DNA from: Alphaproteobacteria bacterium | Lineage (GTDB): Bacteria > Pseudomonadota > Alphaproteobacteria > Paracaedibacterales > CAIULA01 | Assembly (NCBI GenBank): GCA_019751935.1 | Contig: JAIEMR010000081.1 | Location: 1-5,708 of the forward strand | Reading direction: 5' to 3' | Length of the DNA stretch: 5,708 nucleotides | Shown: one piece after another, positions 1-4,460 of the stretch | Numbering within the stretch: the stretch's first letter is position 1 | Layout: every line of letters begins with the position of its first letter | Made by a program: the position numbers and the translations under genes | The notes under the pieces: generated by a model | Seen by the model: only the letters and a program-made list of their open reading frames with translations | What the model was told of the DNA's origin: nothing | The model's database searches: none

Positions 1-104
1 ACTTACAAGGATGTTGGTCAAGAAGAATTGATGATGAACATAGGCTTATCTATGAATACAGTTCCGGTAACATCTCTATTATATCCTGTAGAAACCACTA
101 TTAA
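1..104 (+). CDS. yoeB: YoeB toxin, C-terminal part (gene continues from the window end)
   Basis: In frame from base 3, or base 6 after collapsing the 6-base terminal overlap, this stretch encodes QGCWSRRI, DDEHRLIYEY and then SSGNISIISCRNHY before a TAA stop at 102-104. This is the C-terminal half of a RelE-superfamily YoeB endoribonuclease, which cleaves mRNA in the ribosomal A site. The family's catalytic arginine sits in the EHRLIY motif and the terminal His-Tyr pair is intact. Joined to the fragment ending at 5708, the protein is 84 residues, the same length as E. coli YoeB, with R65, H83 and Y84 at the canonical positions. There is no start codon or RBS here because the gene begins at 5552. 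The identification is firm. The only uncertainty is whether the join collapses the acttac duplicate (84 aa) or keeps both copies (86 aa, still in frame). Confidence 0.93.
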   Translation, partial: LQGCWSRRIDDEHRLIYEYSSGNISIISCRNHY

Positions 105-184
105 CCCGGTTTTATGCGCGACCGTTTATTCGTAAATAACGATCCGCTCAGCAGGGGAAATTATCGTATCCTCAGCAAAATTGT
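105..184. other. Short intergenic gap between yoeB and the hicAB promoter
   Basis: This gap separates the two toxin-antitoxin operons. It contains a weak bulged stem at 123-141 (CGTT[T]ATT with AATAACG) and a 7-bp direct repeat CTCAGCA at 147-153 and 171-177. Neither is followed by a T-tract, so I do not call a terminator. Transcripts from yefM-yoeB could run into hicAB. Confidence 0.4.
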
Positions 185-226
185 TTGACAAATTATATTT
201 TTTAAAATATATTAATTTTAATATAT
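185..226 (+). promoter_or_regulatory. hicAB promoter with overlapping operator-like inverted repeat
   Basis: A perfect -35 TTGACA (185-190) and a 5/6 -10 TATATT (208-213) are separated by exactly 17 bases, the ideal sigma70 spacing. Transcription would start near 219-221, leaving a leader of about 22 bases. A perfect 9-bp inverted repeat, ATATATTAA at 207-215 and TTAATATAT at 218-226 with a 2-base centre, covers the -10 box and the start point. HicB antitoxins with DNA-binding C-termini repress their own promoters, and this repeat is the obvious candidate operator (inference). The AT-rich composition makes chance symmetry more likely than usual. Confidence 0.75.
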
Positions 227-242
227 CTTTTATAATAATATA

Positions 243-428
243 ATGAGCGGGAAAAAAGTTATAAAAATCCTCCAAAAAGACGGATGGACAATTTTGAGAT
301 CTCAAGGAAGCCACTATCGTTTGGGGAAAAATTCTCTAAGAGTAACCGTCCCTGTTCATGGACACAGAGATTTAGGAAAAGGTCTCTTGGCTGCTATTGA
401 ACGTCAAACAGGAGTCAAACTCTCATGA
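243..428 (+). CDS. hicA: HicA mRNA interferase toxin
   Basis: The 61-residue product has the HicA layout. An N-terminal helix (KKVIKILQKDGW) leads into a strand, then the GSH motif at residues 22-24 with the catalytic His24, and a conserved basic VTVPVHGHRDLGKG segment before the last helix. HicA proteins have a double-stranded-RNA-binding-like fold and cleave mRNA largely independently of the ribosome; HicB blocks them. The length is normal for the family (about 55-85 aa). The ATG at 243 has no Shine-Dalgarno: the preceding 20 bases are almost pure A/T, so translation may depend on an unstructured AT-rich leader, which would keep toxin synthesis low. The stop overlaps the hicB start as ATGA (425-428), the usual toxin-first hicAB arrangement with translational coupling. 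Confidence 0.93.
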   Translation: MSGKKVIKILQKDGWTILRSQGSHYRLGKNSLRVTVPVHGHRDLGKGLLAAIERQTGVKLS

Positions 429-856
429 AAATTTGGTATCCGTGTAAAATCGAAAAGGGCACAGATGAGAAACATCTTGTGATTTTTCCTGACTTTCCAG
501 AAGCCTTCACAGAAGGAGAAACAGAGGAAGAGGCTCTATTCAATGCTTCTGAGGCTTTAACCCTAACTTTGGAAGGAAGAGCTGAAGAAGGCATGCCTAT
601 TCCCTTCCCTTCTCAGACCGAAATGCCTCCGATGATTTACCCCTCCTCTCGAGTCCAAGCAGCTTTGCTCGTTCGTTTTAGTCGAAAAGGAAGGAAAATA
701 GCTGACATTGCTCGCTCTCTTGGTACCTCATGGCCAGTTGTTTCTAACATGGAAGACTTGCATCATTGGACAACTCTAAGGCAGCTAGAAAAAACGGCGG
801 CTATTCTCGGCAAGCGTCTCGTTGTCTCTTTTGAAGATCATAGAGAACAGCATTAA
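425..856 (+). CDS. hicB: HicB antitoxin with C-terminal DNA-binding domain
   Basis: This 143-residue protein neutralises HicA and probably represses the operon. Residues 1-60 form the HicB partial RNase H-like fold, with the signature FPDFPEAFTEGETEEEALFN followed by ASEAL. After a proline-rich linker (about 57-72), residues 75-140 look like the helix-turn-helix found in longer HicB proteins, including RKIADIARSLGTSWPVVSNM and a terminal LEKTAAILGKRLVV segment. The length matches HicB variants with an HTH (about 130-150 aa). It overlaps hicA by 4 bases, and an AGGAG at 410-414 inside hicA, 10 bases before the ATG, gives hicB a far better ribosome site than hicA, so antitoxin should be made in excess. 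No truncation or missing motif is visible. Confidence 0.92.
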   Translation: MKIWYPCKIEKGTDEKHLVIFPDFPEAFTEGETEEEALFNASEALTLTLEGRAEEGMPIPFPSQTEMPPMIYPSSRVQAALLVRFSRKGRKIADIARSLGTSWPVVSNMEDLHHWTTLRQLEKTAAILGKRLVVSFEDHREQH

Positions 857-872
857 CACAAAATTCTGAATG

Positions 873-905
873 CCTCTAAAACCTCGAAATATCGTTTTTT
901 AGAGG
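873..905 (+). terminator. Terminator-like hairpin after hicB
   Basis: CCTCTAAAA (873-881) pairs perfectly with TTTTAGAGG (897-905), 17 bases after the hicB stop. The 15-base loop contains a further small CGA/TCG pairing. There is no T-tract after the stem, so it is at best a weak intrinsic terminator or an RNA 3'-end stabiliser. Position directly after the operon is the main support. Confidence 0.45.
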
Positions 906-1039
906 TGGAAACATCTTTCACTAGAATCCATCCCTGAAAATTTTTATCGCCTCTGCAGCACGCTCCTAGTGGGTTTTAAGATGATGGATTTGACAAAAGG
1001 GATTCTATTGAAAAACATCCATAGGGCTTCATCCAGAGG

Positions 1040-1162
1040 ATGCGCACTTATGCACGATTGCGAATCGTGCTTGTGCTTGACGGCCACGGGCGTGAAGAGG
1101 AGGGAGAGAAAGCAGCTGAAAAATTGGTCTTAGCGAGGTGGATTTTGCTCGTGATTTTTTGA
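1040..1162 (+). pseudogene. Possible remnant of an older coding region (40 codons)
   Basis: A frame open from an ATG at 1040 to a TGA at 1160-1162 reads RTYARLRIVLVLDGHG, then REEEGEKAAEKLVLAR, before degenerating. It looks protein-like. An acidic residue after a hydrophobic strand (VLVLDG), followed by a Glu/Ala/Lys helix, loosely recalls Toprim-type domains, but this is only pattern resemblance. There is no Shine-Dalgarno for the ATG, and the frame overlaps the next gene in a different register. I read it as a decayed fragment, possibly once fused by a now shifted frame to the sequence at 1138. Confidence is low. Confidence 0.22.
1052..1070. repeat. Perfect short hairpin in the hicB-WGR gap
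   Basis: GCACGATT (1052-1059) and AATCGTGC (1063-1070) form perfect 8-bp arms around a 3-base loop GCG. Flanking GCAC (1044-1047) and GTGC (1073-1076) could extend it as a second, separated stem. No T-tract follows. The rest of 906-1137 shows no gene I can support beyond the possible remnant listed separately. A TTGACA at 990-995 lacks a convincing -10. Confidence 0.5.
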
Positions 1163-1530
1163 GAATTGTCTATGATATCCTTTCAAAAAAAGACTTAGCT
1201 GCTTTTGGTCAGGGCGTTTTTGCAGAGCACTTTTTGATCTCGAAAGAGGAAGGGAAGAGATCAAAAATGGTTTCAAATTTCTGTTGTTTAAGAGCCAAAA
1301 ACCCCTCAAAAACTCTTGATCGAAGGTACACTCTTTATCTCACTCGCGATTTATTTGGAGGATGGCTGCTCATAACTCAAGGGGAACGAGAAGGCCGTAA
1401 AGGAAATGGAAAGCGGTATACGTTTACCGATAAAGAGACCGCCCAGAAAAAGTTTCAGCAAACCCTTAAAAGGTGGATTAACACTCAAAAGCGTAATGGC
1501 TACGATTATCATGTCATAGAAGAAGGCTAG
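1138..1530 (+). CDS. Small protein with divergent WGR-like domain
   Basis: The longest frame uses a GTG at 1138 (130 aa). Residues 61-125 resemble the WGR domain, a nucleic-acid-binding module known from PARPs and from many short bacterial proteins. The match rests on RRYTLYLTRDLFGGWLLIT, a Gly-Arg-rich turn, then KRYTFTDKETAQKKFQQTL and a terminal RNGYDYHV, which corresponds to the family's KxxxGY ending. The signature W-G-R itself is altered: QGEREGRKG stands where (E)WGRIGR is expected, so the tryptophan is gone. The GTG has no usable Shine-Dalgarno. An internal ATG at 1267, behind a purine-rich stretch (1246-1260), would give an 87-residue stand-alone WGR protein of more typical size, and I find that start at least as likely. 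It is convergent with the secreted-protein gene. Its role on the plasmid is unknown. Confidence 0.68.
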   Translation: MDFARDFLRIVYDILSKKDLAAFGQGVFAEHFLISKEEGKRSKMVSNFCCLRAKNPSKTLDRRYTLYLTRDLFGGWLLITQGEREGRKGNGKRYTFTDKETAQKKFQQTLKRWINTQKRNGYDYHVIEEG

Positions 1531-1617
1531 GCCTTTGAGGCATCACAAGATAAACCTCTATTTCATACGATAAGAAAATTAAATAAGTATAGCATTTAAC
1601 TAATGAATTGAGAGGCA
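1531..1617. terminator. Convergent intergenic region with imperfect inverted repeat
   Basis: This gap separates two convergent genes. It contains a small GCCT/AGGC hairpin (1531-1541) right after the WGR-gene stop. It also contains a wider imperfect stem, CCTCTATTTCAT (1555-1566) with ATGAATTGAGAGG (1603-1615), and a 10-bp direct repeat GAGGCATCAC at 1537-1546 and 1612-1621 that runs over the stop codon of the opposing gene. A bidirectional terminator function is plausible from position, but no clear T-tract follows any stem. Confidence 0.3.
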
Positions 1618-2220
1618 TCACCACGGGTTATTAAGGTATTCCTCGCTGTCCCAATAATCTCCATCCCTACCGTCATATCTCCAGGCACGATGGATTGTTA
1701 TTGCGGCGAGGGTGTGCCAGTTGGGAAGATCTTCACGTCCATTCAGGGCATGAGATCCCAAGAAAGTTTGAGCTTTTCTACTGAGCTGATTCCACATGAA
1801 TCCCGGCATATACTCCTCTGCTTCGCTTGATGGACAGAGCCACGGCATCTTTGACCTTGCCTCTCTTTCTTTCACTAGATCAGTCTCTTCGCTAGCCGTA
1901 TACTCTGCTTTTACTGCTATACTTCCACAAAAAACACATTCTTTGTTTTCTTGTCCTGGTGTTGGCAACAACTGAACTGCTCCAATACAAATCCCTTTCT
2001 TAATTTTGGTCCCCAATAATTTTGGACGCCACGCATCTTCGCCAAATTGGCTGTGGCTGAAAGCGTTCCCATTTCTTTCCCACATTTTCATAGTCGTCCA
2101 GTATTCATCAATTTCTTCATACATCCCGGCATTACACGGAGCGTTTATTGCATAGAATAGGTTTAAGCTAACAATGACTACCGCTAAAAGTCTATATGCC
2201 CGGGAAAATTTCTTTTTCAT
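1618..2220 (-). CDS. Secreted cysteine-containing protein of unknown family
   Basis: From the ATG at 2218-2220 the product is 200 residues. It begins with a textbook Sec signal peptide: MKKKFSRAYR, a hydrophobic core LLAVVIVSLNLFYAI, and a probable signal peptidase I site after CNA at residue 31. Residue -3 is Cys rather than Ala, and there is no lipobox. The predicted mature protein has four cysteines (78, 95, 98, 129), including a CVFC pair, consistent with disulphides in the periplasm or outside the cell. It ends in an aromatic- and acid-rich tail (RYDGRDGDYWDSEEYLNNPW). I do not recognise the family. A TTG 39 bases upstream (2259) extends the frame but has no ribosome site and would put a charged stretch before the signal peptide, whereas the ATG has AAGG about 7 bases upstream. 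It has its own promoter and is convergent with the WGR gene. Confidence 0.72.
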   Translation of the reverse strand: MKKKFSRAYRLLAVVIVSLNLFYAINAPCNAGMYEEIDEYWTTMKMWERNGNAFSHSQFGEDAWRPKLLGTKIKKGICIGAVQLLPTPGQENKECVFCGSIAVKAEYTASEETDLVKEREARSKMPWLCPSSEAEEYMPGFMWNQLSRKAQTFLGSHALNGREDLPNWHTLAAITIHRAWRYDGRDGDYWDSEEYLNNPW

Positions 2221-2279
2221 ATTTGGCCTTTTTATTTTTAATTTTAAAAACTTAATCAAAGTCTTGTAGATTAATCCTA

Positions 2280-2307
2280 ATTATCTTTTAATCCACAGTA
2301 AAGTCAA
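2280..2307 (-). promoter_or_regulatory. Promoter of the secreted-protein gene
   Basis: Read on the - strand, TTGACT (2307-2302) and GATAAT (2285-2280) each match the sigma70 consensus at 5 of 6 positions, with a 16-base spacer. Transcription would start near 2273, giving a leader of roughly 50 bases to the ATG at 2220. The placement supports the gene being expressed. Confidence 0.65.
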
Positions 2308-2323
2308 GTCGTAAATTTACTGT
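2295..2323. repeat. Inverted repeat straddling the -35 box (possible operator)
   Basis: ACAGTAAA (2295-2302) and TTTACTGT (2316-2323) are perfect 8-bp arms with a 13-base spacer that contains most of the -35 hexamer of the secreted-protein promoter. A nested 10-bp palindrome, GTAAATTTAC (2311-2320), and a small ATCAG/CTGAT stem (2326-2339) lie next to it. Dimeric repressors or activators use sites of this size. Which protein would bind is unknown; HicB, YefM and Rep are the encoded candidates. Confidence 0.45.
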
Positions 2324-2339
2324 CCATCAGTTTTCTGAT

Positions 2340-2480
2340 ATTTAATATATTTATTTAACCCCCGTTCCCCCCTCTTCCTGTAAATGACTTTTCCTTCATT
2401 ATAAAAACAAATAATTTTATGATTTAATATTCTCTACACCAAAGAGCCTCGATTGTTGATGAGATTTTTTTAAAAGCTTA
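2340..2480. other. AT-rich gap with a C-rich run
   Basis: I see no gene here. The stretch is A/T-rich, apart from two C-runs on the + strand at about 2359-2372 (CCCCC-GTT-CCCCCC) next to a pyrimidine tract. It separates the secreted-protein promoter from the structured DNA upstream of the origin. Confidence 0.4.
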
Positions 2481-2531
2481 CCAAGCGCGCTTACACATTG
2501 CCTCTGGCAACGGCACTTTGTCGCATGCGAC
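2481..2531 (-). repeat. Structured element, copy A (inverted relative to copy B at 4795-4840)
   Basis: Read on the - strand from 2531, this element starts with the perfect 12-bp palindrome GTCGCATGCGAC (2520-2531). After 8-9 variable bases comes a hairpin TTGCC-AGA-GGCAA (2498-2510), then the run ATGTGTAAGCGCGC. The second non-coding region carries the same order on the + strand: GTCGCTTGCGAC, TTGCC-GAA-GGCAA, ATGTATCAGCGCGC. In both copies the hairpin stem is kept while its loop and the spacer vary, which suggests selection on structure. Function is unknown. Confidence 0.6.
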
Positions 2532-2563
2532 CTAGACCACTTTTCCTTTTTTGGTTTGAGAGA

Positions 2564-2595
2564 GACGCAATGGCGTTCTTCTCGCCATTTGCGTC
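2564..2595. repeat. Strong hairpin with one bulge
   Basis: GACGCAATGGCG (2564-2575) pairs with CGCCATTTGCGTC (2583-2595) with a single bulged base and a 7-base loop. It is one of the most stable foldbacks in the window. It is not followed by a T-tract, so it is more likely a DNA or RNA structural element than a terminator. Confidence 0.6.
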
Positions 2596-2637
2596 TTGGT
2601 AAGCAAAGAATTCCGATTCTCGCGTCTGTCAATGAGG

Positions 2638-2742
2638 GGCCGAAGGCCATCACGGAGTGACGCGTAGCGAAAGCGGAGCGCTCTTGACAGGCATAGCGAG
2701 TGAGGAATTACAGAAACTTTTTAATTTGTGAGCGGAGCGAAC
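2638..2742. repeat. Cluster of small hairpins and AGCGGAGCG repeats upstream of the origin
   Basis: Short stems follow one another: GGCC-GAA-GGCC, then TCAC-GGA-GTGA. AGCGGAGCG occurs at 2672-2680 and 2731-2739, with an AGCGAG variant between. The second copy lies in GTGAGCGGAGCGAAC (2728-2742), which has a close counterpart on the - strand at 4868-4883. A TTGACA at 2684-2689 has no good -10. I see no supported gene in 2532-2770. Confidence 0.45.
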
Positions 2743-2864
2743 TAGGGGTGTTTTTTCGTGAAGTTGAGAGTTTTCCACAGTTTTGGCCTTACAACTACCT
2801 GTCCTTCTTCCTTAACTACCTGATGGTGTACCAAAGTATAGGGAGAACTTTTTAAAGCCTGGAG

Positions 2865-2873
2865 TTATCCACA
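2865..2873 (+). promoter_or_regulatory. DnaA box (perfect consensus)
   Basis: TTATCCACA matches the high-affinity E. coli DnaA box exactly. It lies about 95 bp before the first degenerate iteron and directly ahead of the AT-rich segment. A one-mismatch relative, TTTTCCACA, is at 2771-2779. Confidence 0.8.
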
Positions 2874-2913
2874 GAAAACTGAGCAACATTTAATTTTCCT
2901 TTTGCTTGTTTTT

Positions 2914-2939
2914 AATACTTTTAAAGTATTTAAGTATTT
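2914..2939. repeat. AT-rich unwinding segment with dyad and tandem 8-mers
   Basis: AATACTTT (2914-2921) and AAAGTATT (2923-2930) are perfect 8-bp arms around one base. AAGTATTT is repeated back to back at 2924-2931 and 2932-2939. Such A/T-rich repeated DNA between a DnaA box and iterons is the usual melting site (inference). Confidence 0.55.
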
Positions 2940-2967
2940 TAGGCGCTCTGTAGCCCGCAGAAAATAA

Positions 2968-3051
2968 GGATTTTTTAAGGTTAAAAGCGGGTTTTTGTAA
3001 GTGAAAGACGGGTTTTTGTAAGTGAAAGACGGGTTTTTGTAAGTGAAAGAC
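2968..3051 (+). repeat. Iteron array: three perfect 21-bp repeats plus one degenerate copy
   Basis: Three identical 21-bp units at 2989-3009, 3010-3030 and 3031-3051 run head to tail without spacers (unit begins GGGTTTTTGTAAGTG and ends AAAGAC). The 21 bases just before (2968-2988) match the unit at 14 of 21 positions in the same register, so they look like a decayed fourth copy. Five bases of a further unit (GGGTT, 3052-3056) follow. The 21-bp period fits two helical turns and the 17-22 bp range of Rep_3 iterons. These are the expected Rep binding sites and also set copy number. Confidence 0.9.
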
Positions 3052-3083
3052 GGGTTGATTATATCTCCCGCCTGTGCATAAAT
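3037..3083 (+). promoter_or_regulatory. Candidate rep promoter region overlapping iteron and DnaA box
   Basis: Two weak alternatives are visible: TTGTAA (3037-3042) with TATATC (3060-3065), 17-base spacer and -35 inside the last iteron; or TTGATT (3055-3060) with CATAAA (3077-3082), 16-base spacer and overlapping the reversed DnaA-type box. Either would let Rep or DnaA occupancy repress rep, as is common in this plasmid class. Neither is close to consensus, so the exact promoter is not settled. Confidence 0.35.
3073..3081 (-). promoter_or_regulatory. DnaA-type box on the opposite strand
   Basis: On the - strand the sequence reads TTATGCACA, which fits the TTWTNCACA DnaA consensus. It lies 21 bases after the last full iteron and 40 bases before the rep start, so the iterons are bracketed by DnaA sites. 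Confidence 0.6.
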
Positions 3084-3120
3084 TTCATAAGTAAACACTC
3101 CTTAATAAGGTAATTTTCAA

Positions 3121-4119
3121 ATGACAAAACATAACAAAAAACTGAAAAAAGAAGATAAAAAAAATGAACTGATTGTGCAACACAACCATTTAATAGAAGC
3201 CAGATATCATCTGACTTTACAGGAGAAAAGACTTATGTGTTGGCTCGCTTCCCAAGTCAAGCAAACGGACGAAGACTTTAAGGAACACGAACTACCAATC
3301 AAAGAGTTTGCCAAATTAATTGATGTAAAAGGAGATCATCTTTACAAAGCACTAGACACAATTACACATAAGCTCATGCAGAAGATTATCACAATTCGGT
3401 CATTAAAAAAGAGAGGATTTACTAAAGCTGCCTTACTAGGGGGAGTAGAGTACTATGAGAGCCAAGGCATCATTAAACTGAGCTTTCACCCTTATTTGAA
3501 GCCTTATATGTTACAGCTAAAAGACAGATTTACTCAAATCAGCTTAGGCGATGTTATGGGATTAAAAAGTGTACATGCTATGAGAATTTATGAAGTATTG
3601 AAACAGTATGAATACATAGGAAATAGAGAAATATTGTTAATTGATTTAAGGGGATATTGCGGTATTGAAGGAAAATATAAGAAATTTAATGATTTTAAAA
3701 AAGACGTTTTAGAAAGAGCAAAAAGAGAAATTAATAATAAAACTGATCTTTTCATTTATTATGAAGAAATAAAAACATCTCGTAAATTCACTTCTATTAA
3801 ATTCACGATTAAGCCTAATTCTAGTTATAAAAACACCGAATTTCAAAAACATAAGTCCTTAGAAAAAGAATATCGCTCTGAAGCGGCATTAATTGGATCT
3901 TTAATTGAGTATGGATTTAGCAAGGGAATGGCTAAACGGTTTTTAAAGAACAATGAAGAAGACGTGATTAAGAACGCTTTAAGAGCAGTACATCTCCAGA
4001 TTGAAAGAAATAATGTGAAGAATCCAAAAGCCATGCTGCAAACAGCTATCAAAGAAAAATGGCATCCTGAAATTTTTAAGACAAAGAAAAGGCCCAGTGT
4101 GAGGATTCCAACGATTTGA
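3121..4119 (+). CDS. rep: Rep_3 family replication initiator protein (RepB/RepE-like)
   Basis: The 332-residue protein is the plasmid's replication initiator. Residues 18-31 (IVQHNHLIEARYHL) and the following LTLQEKRLMCWLASQV are the conserved start of the Rep_3 first winged-helix domain, the dimerisation and DnaA/melting domain, which runs to about residue 140. The second winged helix, the main iteron reader, spans about 145-232, with GLKSVHAMRIYEVLKQYEY, then FNDFKKDVLERAKREINNKT and the ISF-like ending SIKFTI. Residues 245-315 form a helical C-terminal extension (FSKGMAKRFLKN, NPKAMLQTAIKEKW) seen in some Rep_3 proteins. The N-terminus is strongly basic. The ATG has TAAGG 10 bases upstream, with iterons and DnaA boxes immediately before it. 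Codon use is very A-rich compared with hicAB. Length and motifs are complete. Confidence 0.95.
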   Translation: MTKHNKKLKKEDKKNELIVQHNHLIEARYHLTLQEKRLMCWLASQVKQTDEDFKEHELPIKEFAKLIDVKGDHLYKALDTITHKLMQKIITIRSLKKRGFTKAALLGGVEYYESQGIIKLSFHPYLKPYMLQLKDRFTQISLGDVMGLKSVHAMRIYEVLKQYEYIGNREILLIDLRGYCGIEGKYKKFNDFKKDVLERAKREINNKTDLFIYYEEIKTSRKFTSIKFTIKPNSSYKNTEFQKHKSLEKEYRSEAALIGSLIEYGFSKGMAKRFLKNNEEDVIKNALRAVHLQIERNNVKNPKAMLQTAIKEKWHPEIFKTKKRPSVRIPTI

Positions 4120-4136
4120 CGCCTCACTCAGGGCCT
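4090..4136. terminator. Long hairpin across the rep stop codon
   Basis: AGGCCCAGTGTGAGG (4090-4104) and CCTCACTCAGGGCCT (4122-4136) pair at 13 of 15 positions around a 17-base loop that contains the TGA stop. It is GC-rich in an AT-rich neighbourhood. No T-run follows, so intrinsic termination is uncertain; it could instead protect the rep mRNA 3' end or act at the DNA level. Confidence 0.5.
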
Positions 4137-4194
4137 ACTCTCACTCATATCATTGTCGCTATGCGCGTCAACTCCGGCCTTATCTCACCATCGA

Positions 4195-4222
4195 TTCAAG
4201 GATGAAAAGGTTCATCCTTGAA
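4195..4222. terminator. Perfect 12-bp hairpin between convergent genes
   Basis: TTCAAGGATGAA (4195-4206) and TTCATCCTTGAA (4211-4222) pair perfectly around a 4-base loop AAGG. It sits between rep (+) and the 62-residue orphan (-), where a bidirectional terminator is expected, although no clean T-tract follows on either strand. Confidence 0.55.
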
Positions 4223-4238
4223 CCTTCCTCTAAAAAGA

Positions 4239-4427
4239 TTATTTTTTGAAATCGTCTTCTTTGAGGTCTCTTTTCCAGTTACCATAGGTCACGTCGACTG
4301 CGGTCCAGGTTCCTCGTAAATTAGAAGCAATGACCTCTGCTTGAGACATAAGTCCTCTCAAGAAAATCATGTCTTCTTCTAAACGCTTTAAGAGATGATG
4401 AGAATTTTGTATATCATGATCAGCCAT
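4239..4427 (-). CDS. 62-residue hypothetical protein
   Basis: I do not recognise the family. It is supported as a real gene by an excellent Shine-Dalgarno, GAGGAG (4434-4439 on the - strand), six bases before the ATG. Residues 1-40 are predicted mostly helical and acidic, with a heptad-like spacing of hydrophobics (LLKRLEEDMIFLRGLMSQAE) that could form a coiled coil. The C-terminal third is charged (GNWKRDLKEDDFKK). There is no signal peptide or membrane segment. It is convergent with rep and separated from it by the perfect hairpin at 4195-4222. A structured leader lies upstream. A role in copy control or a third TA-type partner can be imagined but nothing in the sequence shows it. Confidence 0.65.
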   Translation of the reverse strand: MADHDIQNSHHLLKRLEEDMIFLRGLMSQAEVIASNLRGTWTAVDVTYGNWKRDLKEDDFKK

Positions 4428-4460
4428 GATTGACTCCTCTGTGTTGATCGTGGTTAGTGG

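Larger units (their letters stand above)
2771..3110. other. Plasmid replication origin (iteron-type theta origin)
   Basis: This stretch upstream of rep has the parts of an iteron origin. From left to right they are a near-consensus DnaA box (TTTTCCACA, 2771-2779), a perfect DnaA box (2865-2873), an AT-rich segment with inverted and tandem repeats (2881-2945), a 21-bp iteron array (2968-3051), and a further DnaA-type box on the opposite strand (3073-3081). In this plasmid class the Rep monomer binds the iterons and helps host DnaA melt the AT-rich DNA. The assignment follows from the parts seen plus the adjacent Rep_3 gene. The exact borders are an estimate. Confidence 0.85.

Noticed and set aside
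126..314. Open frame of 62 codons on the - strand
   Set aside because: It overlaps the hicAB promoter and hicA in antisense and has no ribosome site or family resemblance.
990..995. TTGACA as a promoter for the WGR gene
   Set aside because: No acceptable -10 hexamer lies 15-19 bases downstream.
2221..2259. TTG start extending the secreted protein by 13 residues
   Set aside because: It has no ribosome site and would place KFLKLKIKRPN before the signal peptide. The ATG at 2220 gives a normal n-region.
2359..2372. G-rich run on the - strand as a possible G-quadruplex
   Set aside because: Only two G-runs are present; a quadruplex needs four tracts.
2417..2653. Open frame of 78 codons on the - strand, rich in Lys, Arg and Cys
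   Set aside because: It is produced by the hairpins and GC-rich repeats of the non-coding region, has no convincing ribosome site, and resembles no protein family I know.
2989..3051. Repeat array that could be mistaken for a CRISPR
   Set aside because: The units are 21 bp, head to tail without spacers, beside DnaA boxes and a Rep_3 gene. They are iterons.
2865..3098. Open frame on the - strand with repeated NPSFTYK units
   Set aside because: The peptide repeat is just the antisense translation of the 21-bp iterons, which form an open frame because 21 is divisible by three.
3843..4127. Open frame of 94 codons on the - strand with hydrophobic segments
   Set aside because: It lies entirely antisense to the 3' end of rep, whose reading frame is clearly real.
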